From Streptomyces globisporus (GTDB lineage: Bacteria; Actinomycetota; Actinomycetes; Streptomycetales; Streptomycetaceae): a DNA stretch of 61,991 bases. The stretch is from contig NZ_QWFA01000006.1 in assembly GCF_003501885.1 (NCBI RefSeq), positions 36,162-98,152 of the forward strand, in the 5' to 3' direction. The translations under genes were made by a program, and so were the position numbers. Under the pieces are notes generated by a model, which saw only the letters and a list, made by a program, of their open reading frames with translations, did no database searches and was not told the origin of the DNA. Positions 17,697 to 26,045 of this stretch are shown one piece after another; the stretch's first letter is position 1, and every line of letters begins with the position of its first letter.

Positions 17697-19465
17697 AGCG
17701 GCGGCTTCAGCCGGGCGACGGAGCGCAGTGTTCCCGGGCTCAGCCGGGACAGCAGCCGGGCGCCGCGCGCCTCCGGGGTCACCGGGACCACGGCCTGGTT
17801 GCGCACGACCGCCCGCAGGATCGCGTCGGCGACCCTCTCCGGCGGGTAGTTGCGCCGTCCGTAGAGGCGGCTCGTCCGCTTCTGCAGCCGCTCCTCCTCC
17901 GCCGCGTCGGCCCCGGCGAACCGTGTGGTGGCGGTGATGTTGGTGTTGACGATGCCGGGGCATATCGCGCTCACGCCGATGGACTTCTCCGCCAGTTCGG
18001 CCCGCAGGCACTCGCTGAGCATCAGCACGGCCGCCTTCGACGTGCTGTACGCGGGCAGCACCCGGGAGGGCTGGAAGGCCGCGGCCGAAGCGGTGTTGAC
18101 GATGTGGCCGCCCTGGCCGCGGTCCGCCATCTGCTTGCCGAAGAACCGGCAGCCGTGGATGACTCCCCACAGATTGACGTCGAGGACCTTCTTCCACTCC
18201 TCGCTCGTGGTCTCCAGAAAGGAGCCGGAGAGCCCGATCCCGGCGTTGTTGACCAGGACGTCGACGATTCCGTACTCGGCGGCGACCCGTGCGGCGAGCT
18301 TCTCCATCTCGGCCTCGTCGCTGACGTCCACGGCCTCGCCCCAGGCCGCGGGCGCCCCGATCAGCCGCGCCATCTCCGCGGTGCGAGCGGCCCCCTCCGC
18401 ATCCCGGTCCACGGCCACGATCCGGGCGCCCGCCTCGGCGAACGCGAACGCCGTGGCCCGCCCGATCCCGGAGGCCGCGCCCGTCACCAGGATCAGCTGA
18501 CCGCCGAACCGCTCTGCGTAGGGCCCCTGCGCGACCGTTTGCTGCACGGGCCCGCCGTCCCGCGCGGCGGACTCGTTGGCGGTGACGAACTCGTCGATCC
18601 AGGAAGCGAGCTGGTCCGGCCGGGTGCGGGGCACCCAGTGCTTGGCCGGCAGCGAGCGGCGTACCAGCGTGGGGACCCGGTCCTCCAGACCGTCGTAGAG
18701 CCGCTCGGACAGGAAGGAGTCCCCGGTCGGGGTGATCAGCTGGACCGGTGCGTGGGCGTAGGCGTCCGGGCGGGGCCTGCTCAGCCGGGCCCGGACGTTG
18801 TCGCGGTAGAGCCAGGCACCGTGCGCCGCGTCGTTCGGGAGGGAGGCGGTGGGGTAGTCGCCCGCGGGCACCTTCTCCAGCCGCTCCAGGATCCCCGGCC
18901 AGTGCTTGCCGAGCGGCCCGCGCCAGGCGAGCTCCGGCAGGACGGGCGTGTGGAGCATGTACACGTACCAGGATTTGGCGCCCTGGCCGAGCAGTTGGCC
19001 CACCCTGCGCGGGGTGGGGCGGGAGATGCGGCGCTTGATCCAGTGCCCGAAGTGGTCGAGCGACGGCCCGGACATCGAGGTGAAGGAGGCGATCCGGCCC
19101 TCGGTCCGGCCGACCGTGACGAACTCCCACGACTGGACGGAGCCCCAGTCGTGACCGACCACGTGCACCGGCCGGTCCGGGCTGACCGTGTCGATCACGG
19201 CGAGGAAGTCGTCGGTCAGCTTCTCCAGGGTGAAGCCGCCGCGCAGCGGCGTCGGGGCGGTGGACCTGCCGTGTCCCCGCACGTCGTACAGCACCACGTG
19301 CCAGTGCTCGGCCAGCCGTACGGCGACGTCCGACCAGACCTCCTTGCTGTCCGGATAGCCGTGGACCAGCACCACGGTCGGCCGGCCCGCGTCGCCCAGC
19401 TCGGCGACGCACAGCTCGACGCCTCCCGTACCCACGGTCCGCTCACGCGCCTGAGACAGATTCAC
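17693..19465 (-). CDS. Alpha/beta hydrolase - short-chain dehydrogenase fusion
   Basis: A 590-residue two-domain protein. The first half (about 1-290) is an alpha/beta hydrolase: VVLVHGYPDSKEVW oxyanion region, then VVGHDWGSVQSWEF, where the nucleophile position is Asp, as in epoxide hydrolases and haloalkane dehalogenases. The second half (about 310-590) is a classical SDR: TGAASGIGRA cofactor loop, NNAGIG, active-site serine in VNTASAAA and YSTSKAA (Tyr-x-x-x-Lys). Both halves look intact. Substrates unknown, perhaps a lipid or epoxide. The GTG at 19465 overlaps the stop of the M24 gene, and its own stop overlaps the MerR start. Confidence 0.87.
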   Translation of the reverse strand: MNLSQARERTVGTGGVELCVAELGDAGRPTVVLVHGYPDSKEVWSDVAVRLAEHWHVVLYDVRGHGRSTAPTPLRGGFTLEKLTDDFLAVIDTVSPDRPVHVVGHDWGSVQSWEFVTVGRTEGRIASFTSMSGPSLDHFGHWIKRRISRPTPRRVGQLLGQGAKSWYVYMLHTPVLPELAWRGPLGKHWPGILERLEKVPAGDYPTASLPNDAAHGAWLYRDNVRARLSRPRPDAYAHAPVQLITPTGDSFLSERLYDGLEDRVPTLVRRSLPAKHWVPRTRPDQLASWIDEFVTANESAARDGGPVQQTVAQGPYAERFGGQLILVTGAASGIGRATAFAFAEAGARIVAVDRDAEGAARTAEMARLIGAPAAWGEAVDVSDEAEMEKLAARVAAEYGIVDVLVNNAGIGLSGSFLETTSEEWKKVLDVNLWGVIHGCRFFGKQMADRGQGGHIVNTASAAAFQPSRVLPAYSTSKAAVLMLSECLRAELAEKSIGVSAICPGIVNTNITATTRFAGADAAEEERLQKRTSRLYGRRNYPPERVADAILRAVVRNQAVVPVTPEARGARLLSRLSPGTLRSVARLKPPL

Positions 19466-20322
19466 GCCGCCACCTTCTCCTCGGCCCAGCGCCGCACATG
19501 CGGCAGATCGTCGTCCAGCCAGAAGGCGCTCTGCTCGGGGTCCTTGGAGTCGGTGACGACCAGGATCTCCTCGAACTTCGCGCCCGTACCCCGGAATCCG
19601 AGGTGGGGTTCGACCGCCCACAGGCCCGGCTGCGGGGGGTGGTCGGAGAACCGGTAGGGGCTCCACAGCGGCGACCAGCCCTCCCGGTGGCCGTGCAGCG
19701 CGTCGCTCACGAGCCCCTTGAGGGCCTGGGTGCCGAAGCCGAACACCTGCGGGGACCAACGGCGTTCGGCGACTCGGTCGACCTTGTGGGCGATCACGCC
19801 GAAGGGGTAGGCCCGGTGCCGGTTCGCGTATCCCTGGGCGGTCATGAGGCGTTCGACGTCCTCGTAGATCTCGCGCAGCGAACGGCGCTCGCGCACCTCG
19901 CGCAGGATCAGCTCGCGGTGGGCCTCCAGATCGGCCAGTAGTTTGTCGTGCAGCGGATTGAGGCCGAGGCACCCCGCATACCCGACATCGGCGGTGAAAC
20001 CCTTGTACACCGGGGCCATGTCGAGGATGAACGGCATCCCCGGCTCCAGCTTCCGGTCGGTCGGGAAGAACTGCAGCGGCACCTTGAACCCGGCGAACGC
20101 CGTACGGTCCCCGAACCAGGCGAACGGGAGGTGGAACCAGTCGCGCACACCGCGCTCGCGCAGCCACACGCGCTGCATCCGGGCCGCCTCGCGCTCGGTC
20201 ACCCCGGAGCGCAACTGTCCGGCGACCGCCTCCGCGCAGGCATAGGCGAGGCGCTGAACCTCTCTGAACCCGCGCAGCTCCGGGGTGTTGGCGTCCTGCA
20301 CTGCCTTGGCCAAGCCGGTCAT
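19462..20322 (-). CDS. M24-family metallopeptidase (Xaa-Pro peptidase-like)
   Basis: A 286-residue pita-bread-fold protein. The five metal ligands expected of M24 are all present: two aspartates in FILDMAPVYKGFTADVGYAG, a histidine in FGVIAHKV, a glutamate in LWAVEPHLGF and a glutamate in GAKFEEILVVTD. It lacks the N-terminal domain of full aminopeptidase P, so methionine/proline aminopeptidase or creatinase-type activity are all open. The ATG at 20322 is preceded by GGACGGTGG. First gene of an operon with the hydrolase-SDR fusion and the MerR gene. Confidence 0.85.
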   Translation of the reverse strand: MTGLAKAVQDANTPELRGFREVQRLAYACAEAVAGQLRSGVTEREAARMQRVWLRERGVRDWFHLPFAWFGDRTAFAGFKVPLQFFPTDRKLEPGMPFILDMAPVYKGFTADVGYAGCLGLNPLHDKLLADLEAHRELILREVRERRSLREIYEDVERLMTAQGYANRHRAYPFGVIAHKVDRVAERRWSPQVFGFGTQALKGLVSDALHGHREGWSPLWSPYRFSDHPPQPGLWAVEPHLGFRGTGAKFEEILVVTDSKDPEQSAFWLDDDLPHVRRWAEEKVAA

Positions 20323-20537
20323 GCCACCGTCCGTTCCCCTGCCGTGTGCGGTACGTGCCCGTAACGTGACACTGATGAATGTGACAATGTCCGGCGGCTG
20401 CGTCAAGGGGTGTGCACGTCCTGTGGAAAACCCCGGCTCCGCGGTGGATCCACGGCGCATCCCCCTACGGGCGTGTACGCCTGGAGTCTGACGCGGATCC
20501 AACCGTCAGGGCTGACGACCCCTGTGGTCCGCGCCAC

Positions 20538-20543
20538 TAACGT
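20538..20543 (+). promoter_or_regulatory. Candidate -10 for leaderless ABC operon mRNA
   Basis: TAACGT lies 7 bases before the GTG at 20551, with no Shine-Dalgarno sequence. CTGACG about 20 bases further upstream is a weak -35. Confidence 0.4.
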
Positions 20544-20550
20544 CATTTCC

Positions 20551-21588
20551 GTGACAGCCGTAATCGCTACCGAAGCCCTGAGCATGCGGTTCCCCCGGGT
20601 GACCGCGCTTGACCGGCTCACGTTGGACATCGGACCGGGTGTGACCGGTCTGGTGGGTTCCAACGGAGCCGGCAAGTCCACACTGATCAAGATCCTGCTG
20701 GGTCTTTCCCCCGCCACCGAAGGCCGGGCCGCGGTGCTCGGGCTCGACGTCGCGACCAGCGGCGCCGCCATCCGGGAACGGGTGGGATACATGCCCGAGC
20801 ACGACTGTCTGCCGCCCGACGTCTCGGCGACCGAGTTCGTCGTGCACATGGCGCGCATGTCGGGGCTGCCGCCCACGGCGGCCCGCGAGCGCACGGCCGA
20901 CACCCTGCGCCACGTCGGCCTCTACGAGGAGCGCTACCGCCCCATCGGCGGCTACTCGACCGGCATGAAGCAGCGGGTGAAGCTGGCCCAGGCCCTCGTC
21001 CACGACCCCCAGCTGGTCCTGCTCGACGAGCCGACCAACGGCCTCGACCCGGTCGGCCGGGACGAGATGCTCGGTCTGATCCGGCGCATCCACACCGACT
21101 TCGGCATCTCCGTGCTGGTGACCTCGCACCTCCTCGGCGAGCTGGAACGCACCTGCGACCACGTCGTCGTCATCGACGGCGGAACGCTCCTGCGCTCCAG
21201 CTCCACCAGCGACTTCACCCAGACCACCGCGACCCTCGCGGTCGAGGTGACCGACAGCGACACCCACCCCGACGGCACCGGCGCGCTGCGCAAGGTCCTC
21301 ACCGACGCCGGGGTCACGCTGATCGGCCACGACGGGATCGACACGGAGGGGCTGCCGGGCGCGGGCCACATCCTGCTGATCGAGGCGACGGGCGAGGAGA
21401 CGTACGACGTCGTTCGCGACAGCGTCGCCGGGCTCGGGCTCGGCCTGGTCCGTATGGAACAGCGCCGCCACCAGATCGCCGAGGTCTTCCGTACCGAACA
21501 GGGCGCGGCGCAGGCAGCCGCCGTCCCGGCCGCGGCAGCCACCGCCGGGGTCGTCCAGCAGAAGGGAAGCGGTCGCGATGAGCGCTGA
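20551..21588 (+). CDS. ABC transporter ATP-binding protein (first)
   Basis: A 345-residue exporter-type ATPase: Walker A GSNGAGKS, Q-loop region, signature GYSTGMKQRVKLAQAL, Walker B LVLLDEPTNGLDPVG and switch histidine in LVTSHLLGELE. A C-terminal extension of about 120 residues follows, as in ABC-2 ATPases. The GTG at 20551 gives the natural start; an upstream in-frame start at 20410 would add Pro/Thr-rich residues across the promoter. It overlaps the next gene by 11 bases and pairs with the permease at 21578. Confidence 0.9.
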   Translation: MTAVIATEALSMRFPRVTALDRLTLDIGPGVTGLVGSNGAGKSTLIKILLGLSPATEGRAAVLGLDVATSGAAIRERVGYMPEHDCLPPDVSATEFVVHMARMSGLPPTAARERTADTLRHVGLYEERYRPIGGYSTGMKQRVKLAQALVHDPQLVLLDEPTNGLDPVGRDEMLGLIRRIHTDFGISVLVTSHLLGELERTCDHVVVIDGGTLLRSSSTSDFTQTTATLAVEVTDSDTHPDGTGALRKVLTDAGVTLIGHDGIDTEGLPGAGHILLIEATGEETYDVVRDSVAGLGLGLVRMEQRRHQIAEVFRTEQGAAQAAAVPAAAATAGVVQQKGSGRDER

Positions 21589-22486
21589 GACCAAGGCCGC
21601 GGCCGGGCGCGACGCCTCCCGGATCCACAACATCGGCTACCGCTCCTACGACGGACCGCGGCTCGGCCGGGCCTACGCCCGCCGCTCCCTGTTCTCGCAG
21701 ACCCTGCGGGGCTCCTTCGGACTGGGCCGCTCCGCCAAGTCCAAGGTGCTGCCCATGCTGCTGTTCGGCGTGATGGCGCTGGTCGCGGCGATCCTGGTGG
21801 CGGTCTCCATGGCCGCGCCCGACGCCACCAAACTGGTGGTCAAGTACACCTCGTACGCGATCTACCTCCAGGCCGTCATCGGCCTCTTCATCGCCGCCCA
21901 GGCCCCGCAGGCGGTGTCCAGGGACCTCCGCTTCAAGAGCGTCCCCCTGTACTTCTCGCGGCCGATCGAACACGCCGACTACGTGGTCGCGAAGTTCGCC
22001 GCCACCGCCTCCGCGCTCTTCATCCTCACCGGTGCGCCGCTGCTCATCCTCTATGTGGGCTCTCTGCTCGCGAAGTTCGACTTCGCCGATCAGACCAAGT
22101 GGTTCGGCCAGGGGCTGGTGTCGGTGGCGCTGCTGTCCGTGCTGTTCGCCGGGCTCGGCCTGGTGATGGCCGCCCTGACCCCGCGGCGCGGCTTCGGCGT
22201 CGCCGCGGTGATCGCCCTTCTGACCATCACCTACGGCGCCGTCTCCACGGTCCAGGCCATCGCCTGGGAGACCGGGTCGGAAGGGGCCGTGCAGTGGCTC
22301 GGGCTCTTCTCGCCGATCACCTTGATCGACGGCGTCCAGACCGCGTTCCTCGGCGCGACCTCCGCCTTCCCCGGAGGGGAAGGTCCCGGCGCCGGAGTCG
22401 GCGTGGTCTACCTGATCGTTGTTCTCGCGCTCGTCGCCGGCTCGTACGCCGTCCTGATGCGCCGCTACCGGAGGGTCGGGCTGTGA
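21578..22486 (+). CDS. ABC-2 type permease (first)
   Basis: A 302-residue membrane protein. A conserved amphipathic N-terminus (RIHNIGYRSYDGPRLGRAYA) is followed by six hydrophobic segments, among them LFGVMALVAAILVAVSMAA and VVYLIVVLALVAGSYAVL at the C-terminus. It should form the channel for the ATPase encoded just upstream. It starts inside that gene and its stop overlaps the GTG of the next ATPase (GTGA), so all are co-translated. Cargo unknown. Confidence 0.87.
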   Translation: MSAETKAAAGRDASRIHNIGYRSYDGPRLGRAYARRSLFSQTLRGSFGLGRSAKSKVLPMLLFGVMALVAAILVAVSMAAPDATKLVVKYTSYAIYLQAVIGLFIAAQAPQAVSRDLRFKSVPLYFSRPIEHADYVVAKFAATASALFILTGAPLLILYVGSLLAKFDFADQTKWFGQGLVSVALLSVLFAGLGLVMAALTPRRGFGVAAVIALLTITYGAVSTVQAIAWETGSEGAVQWLGLFSPITLIDGVQTAFLGATSAFPGGEGPGAGVGVVYLIVVLALVAGSYAVLMRRYRRVGL

Positions 22487-23394
22487 CCACCATCGAGATC
22501 GACCACACCTCGCGCTGGTTCGGCAACGTGGTCGCCGTCAACGACGTCTCCATGACCGTGGGCCCCGGCGTCACCGGACTCCTCGGCCCGAACGGCGCCG
22601 GAAAGTCCACCCTCATCAACATGATGGGCGGATTCCTCGCCCCCTCGACGGGAAGGGTCACGCTCGACGGCCGGACGATCTGGCGCAACGAGGCCGTATA
22701 CAAGGAGATCGGCATCGTCCCGGAGCGGGAAGGGATGTACGACTTCCTCACCGGCAAGGAATTCGTCGTCGCCAACGCCGAACTCCATGGTTTGGGAGGT
22801 GCCGAGGCCCAGAGGGCGCTCGCCACGGTCCAGATGGAGTACGCGCAGGACCGCAAGATCGCCACGTACAGCAAGGGCATGCGCCAGCGCGTGAAGATGG
22901 CCTCCGCGCTGGTCCACGAGCCCTCGGTGCTGCTCCTGGACGAACCGTTCAACGGAATGGACCCGCGCCAGCGGATGCAGCTGATGGAGCTGCTGCGGCG
23001 GATGGGCGCCGAGGGCCGTACGGTCCTGTTCTCCTCGCACATCCTCGAAGAGGTCGAGCAACTGGCCTCGCACATCGAGGTGATCGTGGCGGGCCGGCAC
23101 GCCGCATCCGGCGACTTCCGCAAGATCCGCCGGCTGATGAAGGACCGCCCGCACCGCTATCTGGTGCGCTCCAGCGACGACCGGGCCCTCGCGGCCGCGC
23201 TCATCGCCGACCCCTCCACGGCGGGCATCGAGGTCGACCTGACCGAGAAGGCGCTGCGCATCCAGGCCGTCGACTTCGGCCGGTTCACCGAGCTGCTGCC
23301 GAGGGTCGCCCGGGAGCAGGGCATCCGGCTGCTCACCGTCTCGCCGTCCGACGAGTCCCTCGAATCGGTCTTTTCCTATCTCGTAGCGGCCTGA
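22483..23394 (+). CDS. ABC transporter ATP-binding protein (second)
   Basis: A 303-residue ATPase: Walker A GPNGAGKS, signature YSKGMRQRVKMASAL, Walker B VLLLDEPFNGMDPRQ, switch histidine in LFSSHILEEVE. It is closely related to the first ATPase but shorter at the C-terminus. The GTG at 22483 is fixed by overlap with the permease stop and by GGAGGG upstream; the longer frame from 22099 is a shadow of the permease gene. Confidence 0.9.
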   Translation: MTTIEIDHTSRWFGNVVAVNDVSMTVGPGVTGLLGPNGAGKSTLINMMGGFLAPSTGRVTLDGRTIWRNEAVYKEIGIVPEREGMYDFLTGKEFVVANAELHGLGGAEAQRALATVQMEYAQDRKIATYSKGMRQRVKMASALVHEPSVLLLDEPFNGMDPRQRMQLMELLRRMGAEGRTVLFSSHILEEVEQLASHIEVIVAGRHAASGDFRKIRRLMKDRPHRYLVRSSDDRALAAALIADPSTAGIEVDLTEKALRIQAVDFGRFTELLPRVAREQGIRLLTVSPSDESLESVFSYLVAA

Positions 23395-23424
23395 GTAGTG
23401 GCCTGAAAGGAGCTGTGCACCGTC

Positions 23425-24144
23425 ATGTACGACCCCACAGTCGCCCGGCTCACCTACCGGGCCCTGCTCGGCCGGCGCCGGGCCGCCATCCTGTTCGTCC
23501 TGCCCGCCCTGCTGCTGCTGATCGCCGCGGCCGTGCGGATGTTCGCCGGGGCCGACGACCAGATCGCCTCGAACGTCCTCGGCGGGTTCGCCATCGCCAC
23601 GATGGTGCCGCTGATCGGCGTGATCGCGGGCACCGGGGCGATCGGCCCCGAGATCGACGACGGCTCGATCGTCTACCTGCTCGCGAAGCCGGTGAAGCGG
23701 CCCACGATCATCTTCACCAAGCTGATCGTGGCCATCGCGGTGACCATGGTGTTCTCGGCGCTGCCGACGCTGCTCGCGGGCCTGATCCTCAACGGCAACG
23801 GCCAGCAGATCGCCGTCGCCTACACGATCGCGGCGCTGGTCGCCTCGATCGCCTACAGCGCCCTGTTCCTGCTGCTCGGCACGGTCAGCCGGCACGCGGT
23901 CGTCCTCGGCCTGGTCTACGCCCTGGTCTGGGAAGCCCTCTTCGGCAGCCTGGTGGCCGGCGCGCGGACGCTCAGCGTCCAGCAGTGGTCCCTGGCGGTC
24001 GCCCAGAAGGTCGCGGGTGACGGCGCGGTGACCTCGGAGGTCGGCCTGCCGCTCGCCACGGTCCTGCTGGTCGTCGTCACGGCCGCCGCCGCCTGGTACG
24101 CGGGCCAGAAGCTGCGGGCACTGAAGCTGGCGGGCGAGGAGTGA
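23425..24144 (+). CDS. ABC-2 type permease (second)
   Basis: A 239-residue membrane protein with about six hydrophobic segments, starting MYDPTVARLTYRALLGRRRA. The segment GAIGPEIDDGSIVYLLAKPV is the conserved loop of ABC-2 permeases with paired ATPases. AAGGAG lies upstream of the ATG, 30 bases after the second ATPase. The four genes form two ATPase-permease pairs, probably one exporter or two related ones. A terminator follows. Confidence 0.87.
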   Translation: MYDPTVARLTYRALLGRRRAAILFVLPALLLLIAAAVRMFAGADDQIASNVLGGFAIATMVPLIGVIAGTGAIGPEIDDGSIVYLLAKPVKRPTIIFTKLIVAIAVTMVFSALPTLLAGLILNGNGQQIAVAYTIAALVASIAYSALFLLLGTVSRHAVVLGLVYALVWEALFGSLVAGARTLSVQQWSLAVAQKVAGDGAVTSEVGLPLATVLLVVVTAAAAWYAGQKLRALKLAGEE

Positions 24145-24180
24145 GGCCTGCGGCCTGAGCCCCCTGCTGCGTCCCGACGG

Positions 24181-24210
24181 TCCCCGCCCTTGTCCCGGCA
24201 AGGGCGGGGA
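24181..24210 (+). terminator. Terminator after ABC operon
   Basis: Twelve-base arms TCCCCGCCCTTG and CAAGGGCGGGGA with a 6-base loop, 36 bases after the last permease stop. Confidence 0.85.
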
Positions 24211-24451
24211 TCGTCGTATGACCGGACAGACGTGCGCGTGACGTTGTGTTTATCGGGTCGTTGAGCAGAGTGCGTGGAGGCAACGGGAATCCGTGGCGTC
24301 GTAGCGATCGTGAAATCGGGGAATGCCGGCACCGGGTGAGGCTCAGCCCACCGGACCGGTCATCGAGTGAGTGGCAACCGTGAGCGTCCTCCACCCCTGA
24401 AGCCCGGGGTGTGGGCCGCCCTCGTCATTCCCTCGTACGAAAGGCATACCC

Positions 24452-25147
24452 ATGCCCACGGAAGTCGCCCTGCTCGAATCGCGCGCGCTGCGCGGGGAGC
24501 AGATGGGGCGCGTCGATGTTCTCGACAAGGTGAAGAGCCTTGTCATGCTCCCGGACGGAATTCACGTTCGCACAGAGGACGTGGCTCGCTACTTCGAAGT
24601 ATCCACAGAGACCGTGAAGAAGGTGACGCAGCGGCACCGAGCCGAGGTTGAGGAGAATGGCCTCGTCGTGCTGCGCGGCTCTGATCTGCGGCTTTTCCAG
24701 AGGGACATGTTGTCTCTATGGGAGAGGGAGGGGCAGGAAAGTTATCCACAGGCTGCCACGCAGCTGACCCTCTACACCCGCCGCACCGTCCTCAACATCG
24801 CCCTGCTTCTTCGCGACAGCGACATCGCCCGCTGCGTGCGTACATACCTCCTCGACGCCGAGGAGTCGCTCCGCACGCAGTACGCCTCCCTCGACCACCG
24901 CGTCACGCGCATCGAGAGCTGCCTCACCGGAGTCGGCAGTGCGCTGAAGGAGCTCGGGCCGGTGCTGGTGCGGATGTCGGAGCGGCTCGACAGCCTCGAC
25001 CGGAAGGTGGAGATGACGCATCAGGTGGTCGGGGCGATGAGTCTGCGGCTGACGGATGTGCAGCAGGACGTCGGTCGGCTCGACGGGAGGATGGATGCCT
25101 TTGCCGGGCAGCTGAAGGATCTGCGCCGCCGTCACGGGCAGCGCTGA
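24452..25147 (+). CDS. Hypothetical protein with HTH-like N-terminus and coiled coil
   Basis: A 231-residue protein. The first part includes VRTEDVARYFEVSTETVKKV, which has the look of a helix-turn-helix, then LRLFQRDMLSLW and a helical segment with RRTVLNIALLLRDSDIARCV. This layout recalls phage antirepressor-type DNA-binding proteins of actinomycetes. The last 80 residues are a heptad-patterned coiled coil (repeats such as LDSLDRKVEM, VGRLDGRMDAFAGQL). Function unknown. The first third is less GC-rich than the rest and contains DnaA-box-like words at 24599-24607 and 24742-24750. Single gene, convergent with the HAD gene. Confidence 0.75.
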   Translation: MPTEVALLESRALRGEQMGRVDVLDKVKSLVMLPDGIHVRTEDVARYFEVSTETVKKVTQRHRAEVEENGLVVLRGSDLRLFQRDMLSLWEREGQESYPQAATQLTLYTRRTVLNIALLLRDSDIARCVRTYLLDAEESLRTQYASLDHRVTRIESCLTGVGSALKELGPVLVRMSERLDSLDRKVEMTHQVVGAMSLRLTDVQQDVGRLDGRMDAFAGQLKDLRRRHGQR

Positions 25148-25151
25148 GTGA

Positions 25152-25188
25152 AGCGGCCCGGCACCGTGGGAAACGGTGCCGGGCCGCT
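25152..25188. terminator. Bidirectional terminator between convergent genes
   Basis: Sixteen-base arms (25152-25167 and 25173-25188) pair perfectly around a 5-base loop, between two converging genes. Confidence 0.85.
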
Positions 25189-25220
25189 GTCACGCTTTCC
25201 GGGGTGCGGGTGGTGCCGTC

Positions 25221-26045
25221 CTACCGCACGGGCTGTACGGGCGCCGAGCGGAGCAGCTCCTCCAGCACCACCGCGATGCCGTCGTCCTCGTTGGACGCCG
25301 TGATCTCGTGGGCGACGGCCTTCAGGTCGTCGTGGGCGTTGGCCATGGCCACGCCGTGCTGGGCCCAACCGAACATCGGGATGTCGTTCGGCATGTCGCC
25401 GAAGGCGATCGTGTCGGCCGCCTTCACCCCGAGCCGGCGGGCGGCGAGCGAGAGGCCGGTCGCCTTGCTCAGGCCCAGCGGCAGGATCTCGACCACACCG
25501 GCCCCGGCCATGACCACGTCGACCAGGCTGCCGACGGCCGCCCGCGCGGCGAAGGCCAGCGCGTCGTCGTCCAGCTCCGGGTGCTGTATGTAGACCTTGT
25601 TGAGCGGGGCCGTCCACATCTCGGTGGCGTCGTCCACGAAGAGATACGGAAGCGGCCCCTCCTGCACCTGGTAACCGGGGCCGACCAGCACTTCGCCCTC
25701 AAGACCGTCGCGGCCGGCCGCCAGGTGCAGCGGGCCGACCTCCGCCTCGATCTTGGACAGGGCGAGACCGGCGAGCTGCCGGTCCAGGGTCAGCGAGGTC
25801 AGCAGCTTGTGCTCGCCCGCGTGGTAGACCTGCGCGCCCTGACCGCAGACCGCGAGCCCCTCGTAACCGAGGTCGTCCAGGATGTGCCGGGTCCAGGGGA
25901 CCGCGCGTCCGGTGACGATGATGTGCGCGGCACCGGCCGCCGTGGCGGCGGCCAGGGCCTCGCGGGTGCGCTCGGAGACCGTGTCGTCGCCGCGGAGCAG
26001 CGTGCCGTCGAGGTCGGTCGCGACGAGCTTGTAGGGGAAGGTCAC
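25221..26045 (-). CDS. HAD-superfamily (Cof-type) hydrolase, coupled to serS
   Basis: A 274-residue phosphatase: motif [14 protein letters not shown], motif II in [11 protein letters not shown], lysine in GLSKATGLS, and motif [18 protein letters not shown]. Large Cof-type cap. The GTG at 26045 overlaps the serS stop in GTGA, so the two are translationally coupled. The substrate is unknown; coupling to seryl-tRNA synthetase does not by itself define it. Paralogue of the protein at 14094-14963. Confidence 0.87.
   Translation of the reverse strand: MTFPYKLVATDLDGTLLRGDDTVSERTREALAAATAAGAAHIIVTGRAVPWTRHILDDLGYEGLAVCGQGAQVYHAGEHKLLTSLTLDRQLAGLALSKIEAEVGPLHLAAGRDGLEGEVLVGPGYQVQEGPLPYLFVDDATEMWTAPLNKVYIQHPELDDDALAFAARAAVGSLVDVVMAGAGVVEILPLGLSKATGLSLAARRLGVKAADTIAFGDMPNDIPMFGWAQHGVAMANAHDDLKAVAHEITASNEDDGIAVVLEELLRSAPVQPVR

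Noticed and set aside
18104..19657. 517-residue plus-strand open frame
   Set aside because: Antisense to the hydrolase-SDR fusion, whose domains are clear.
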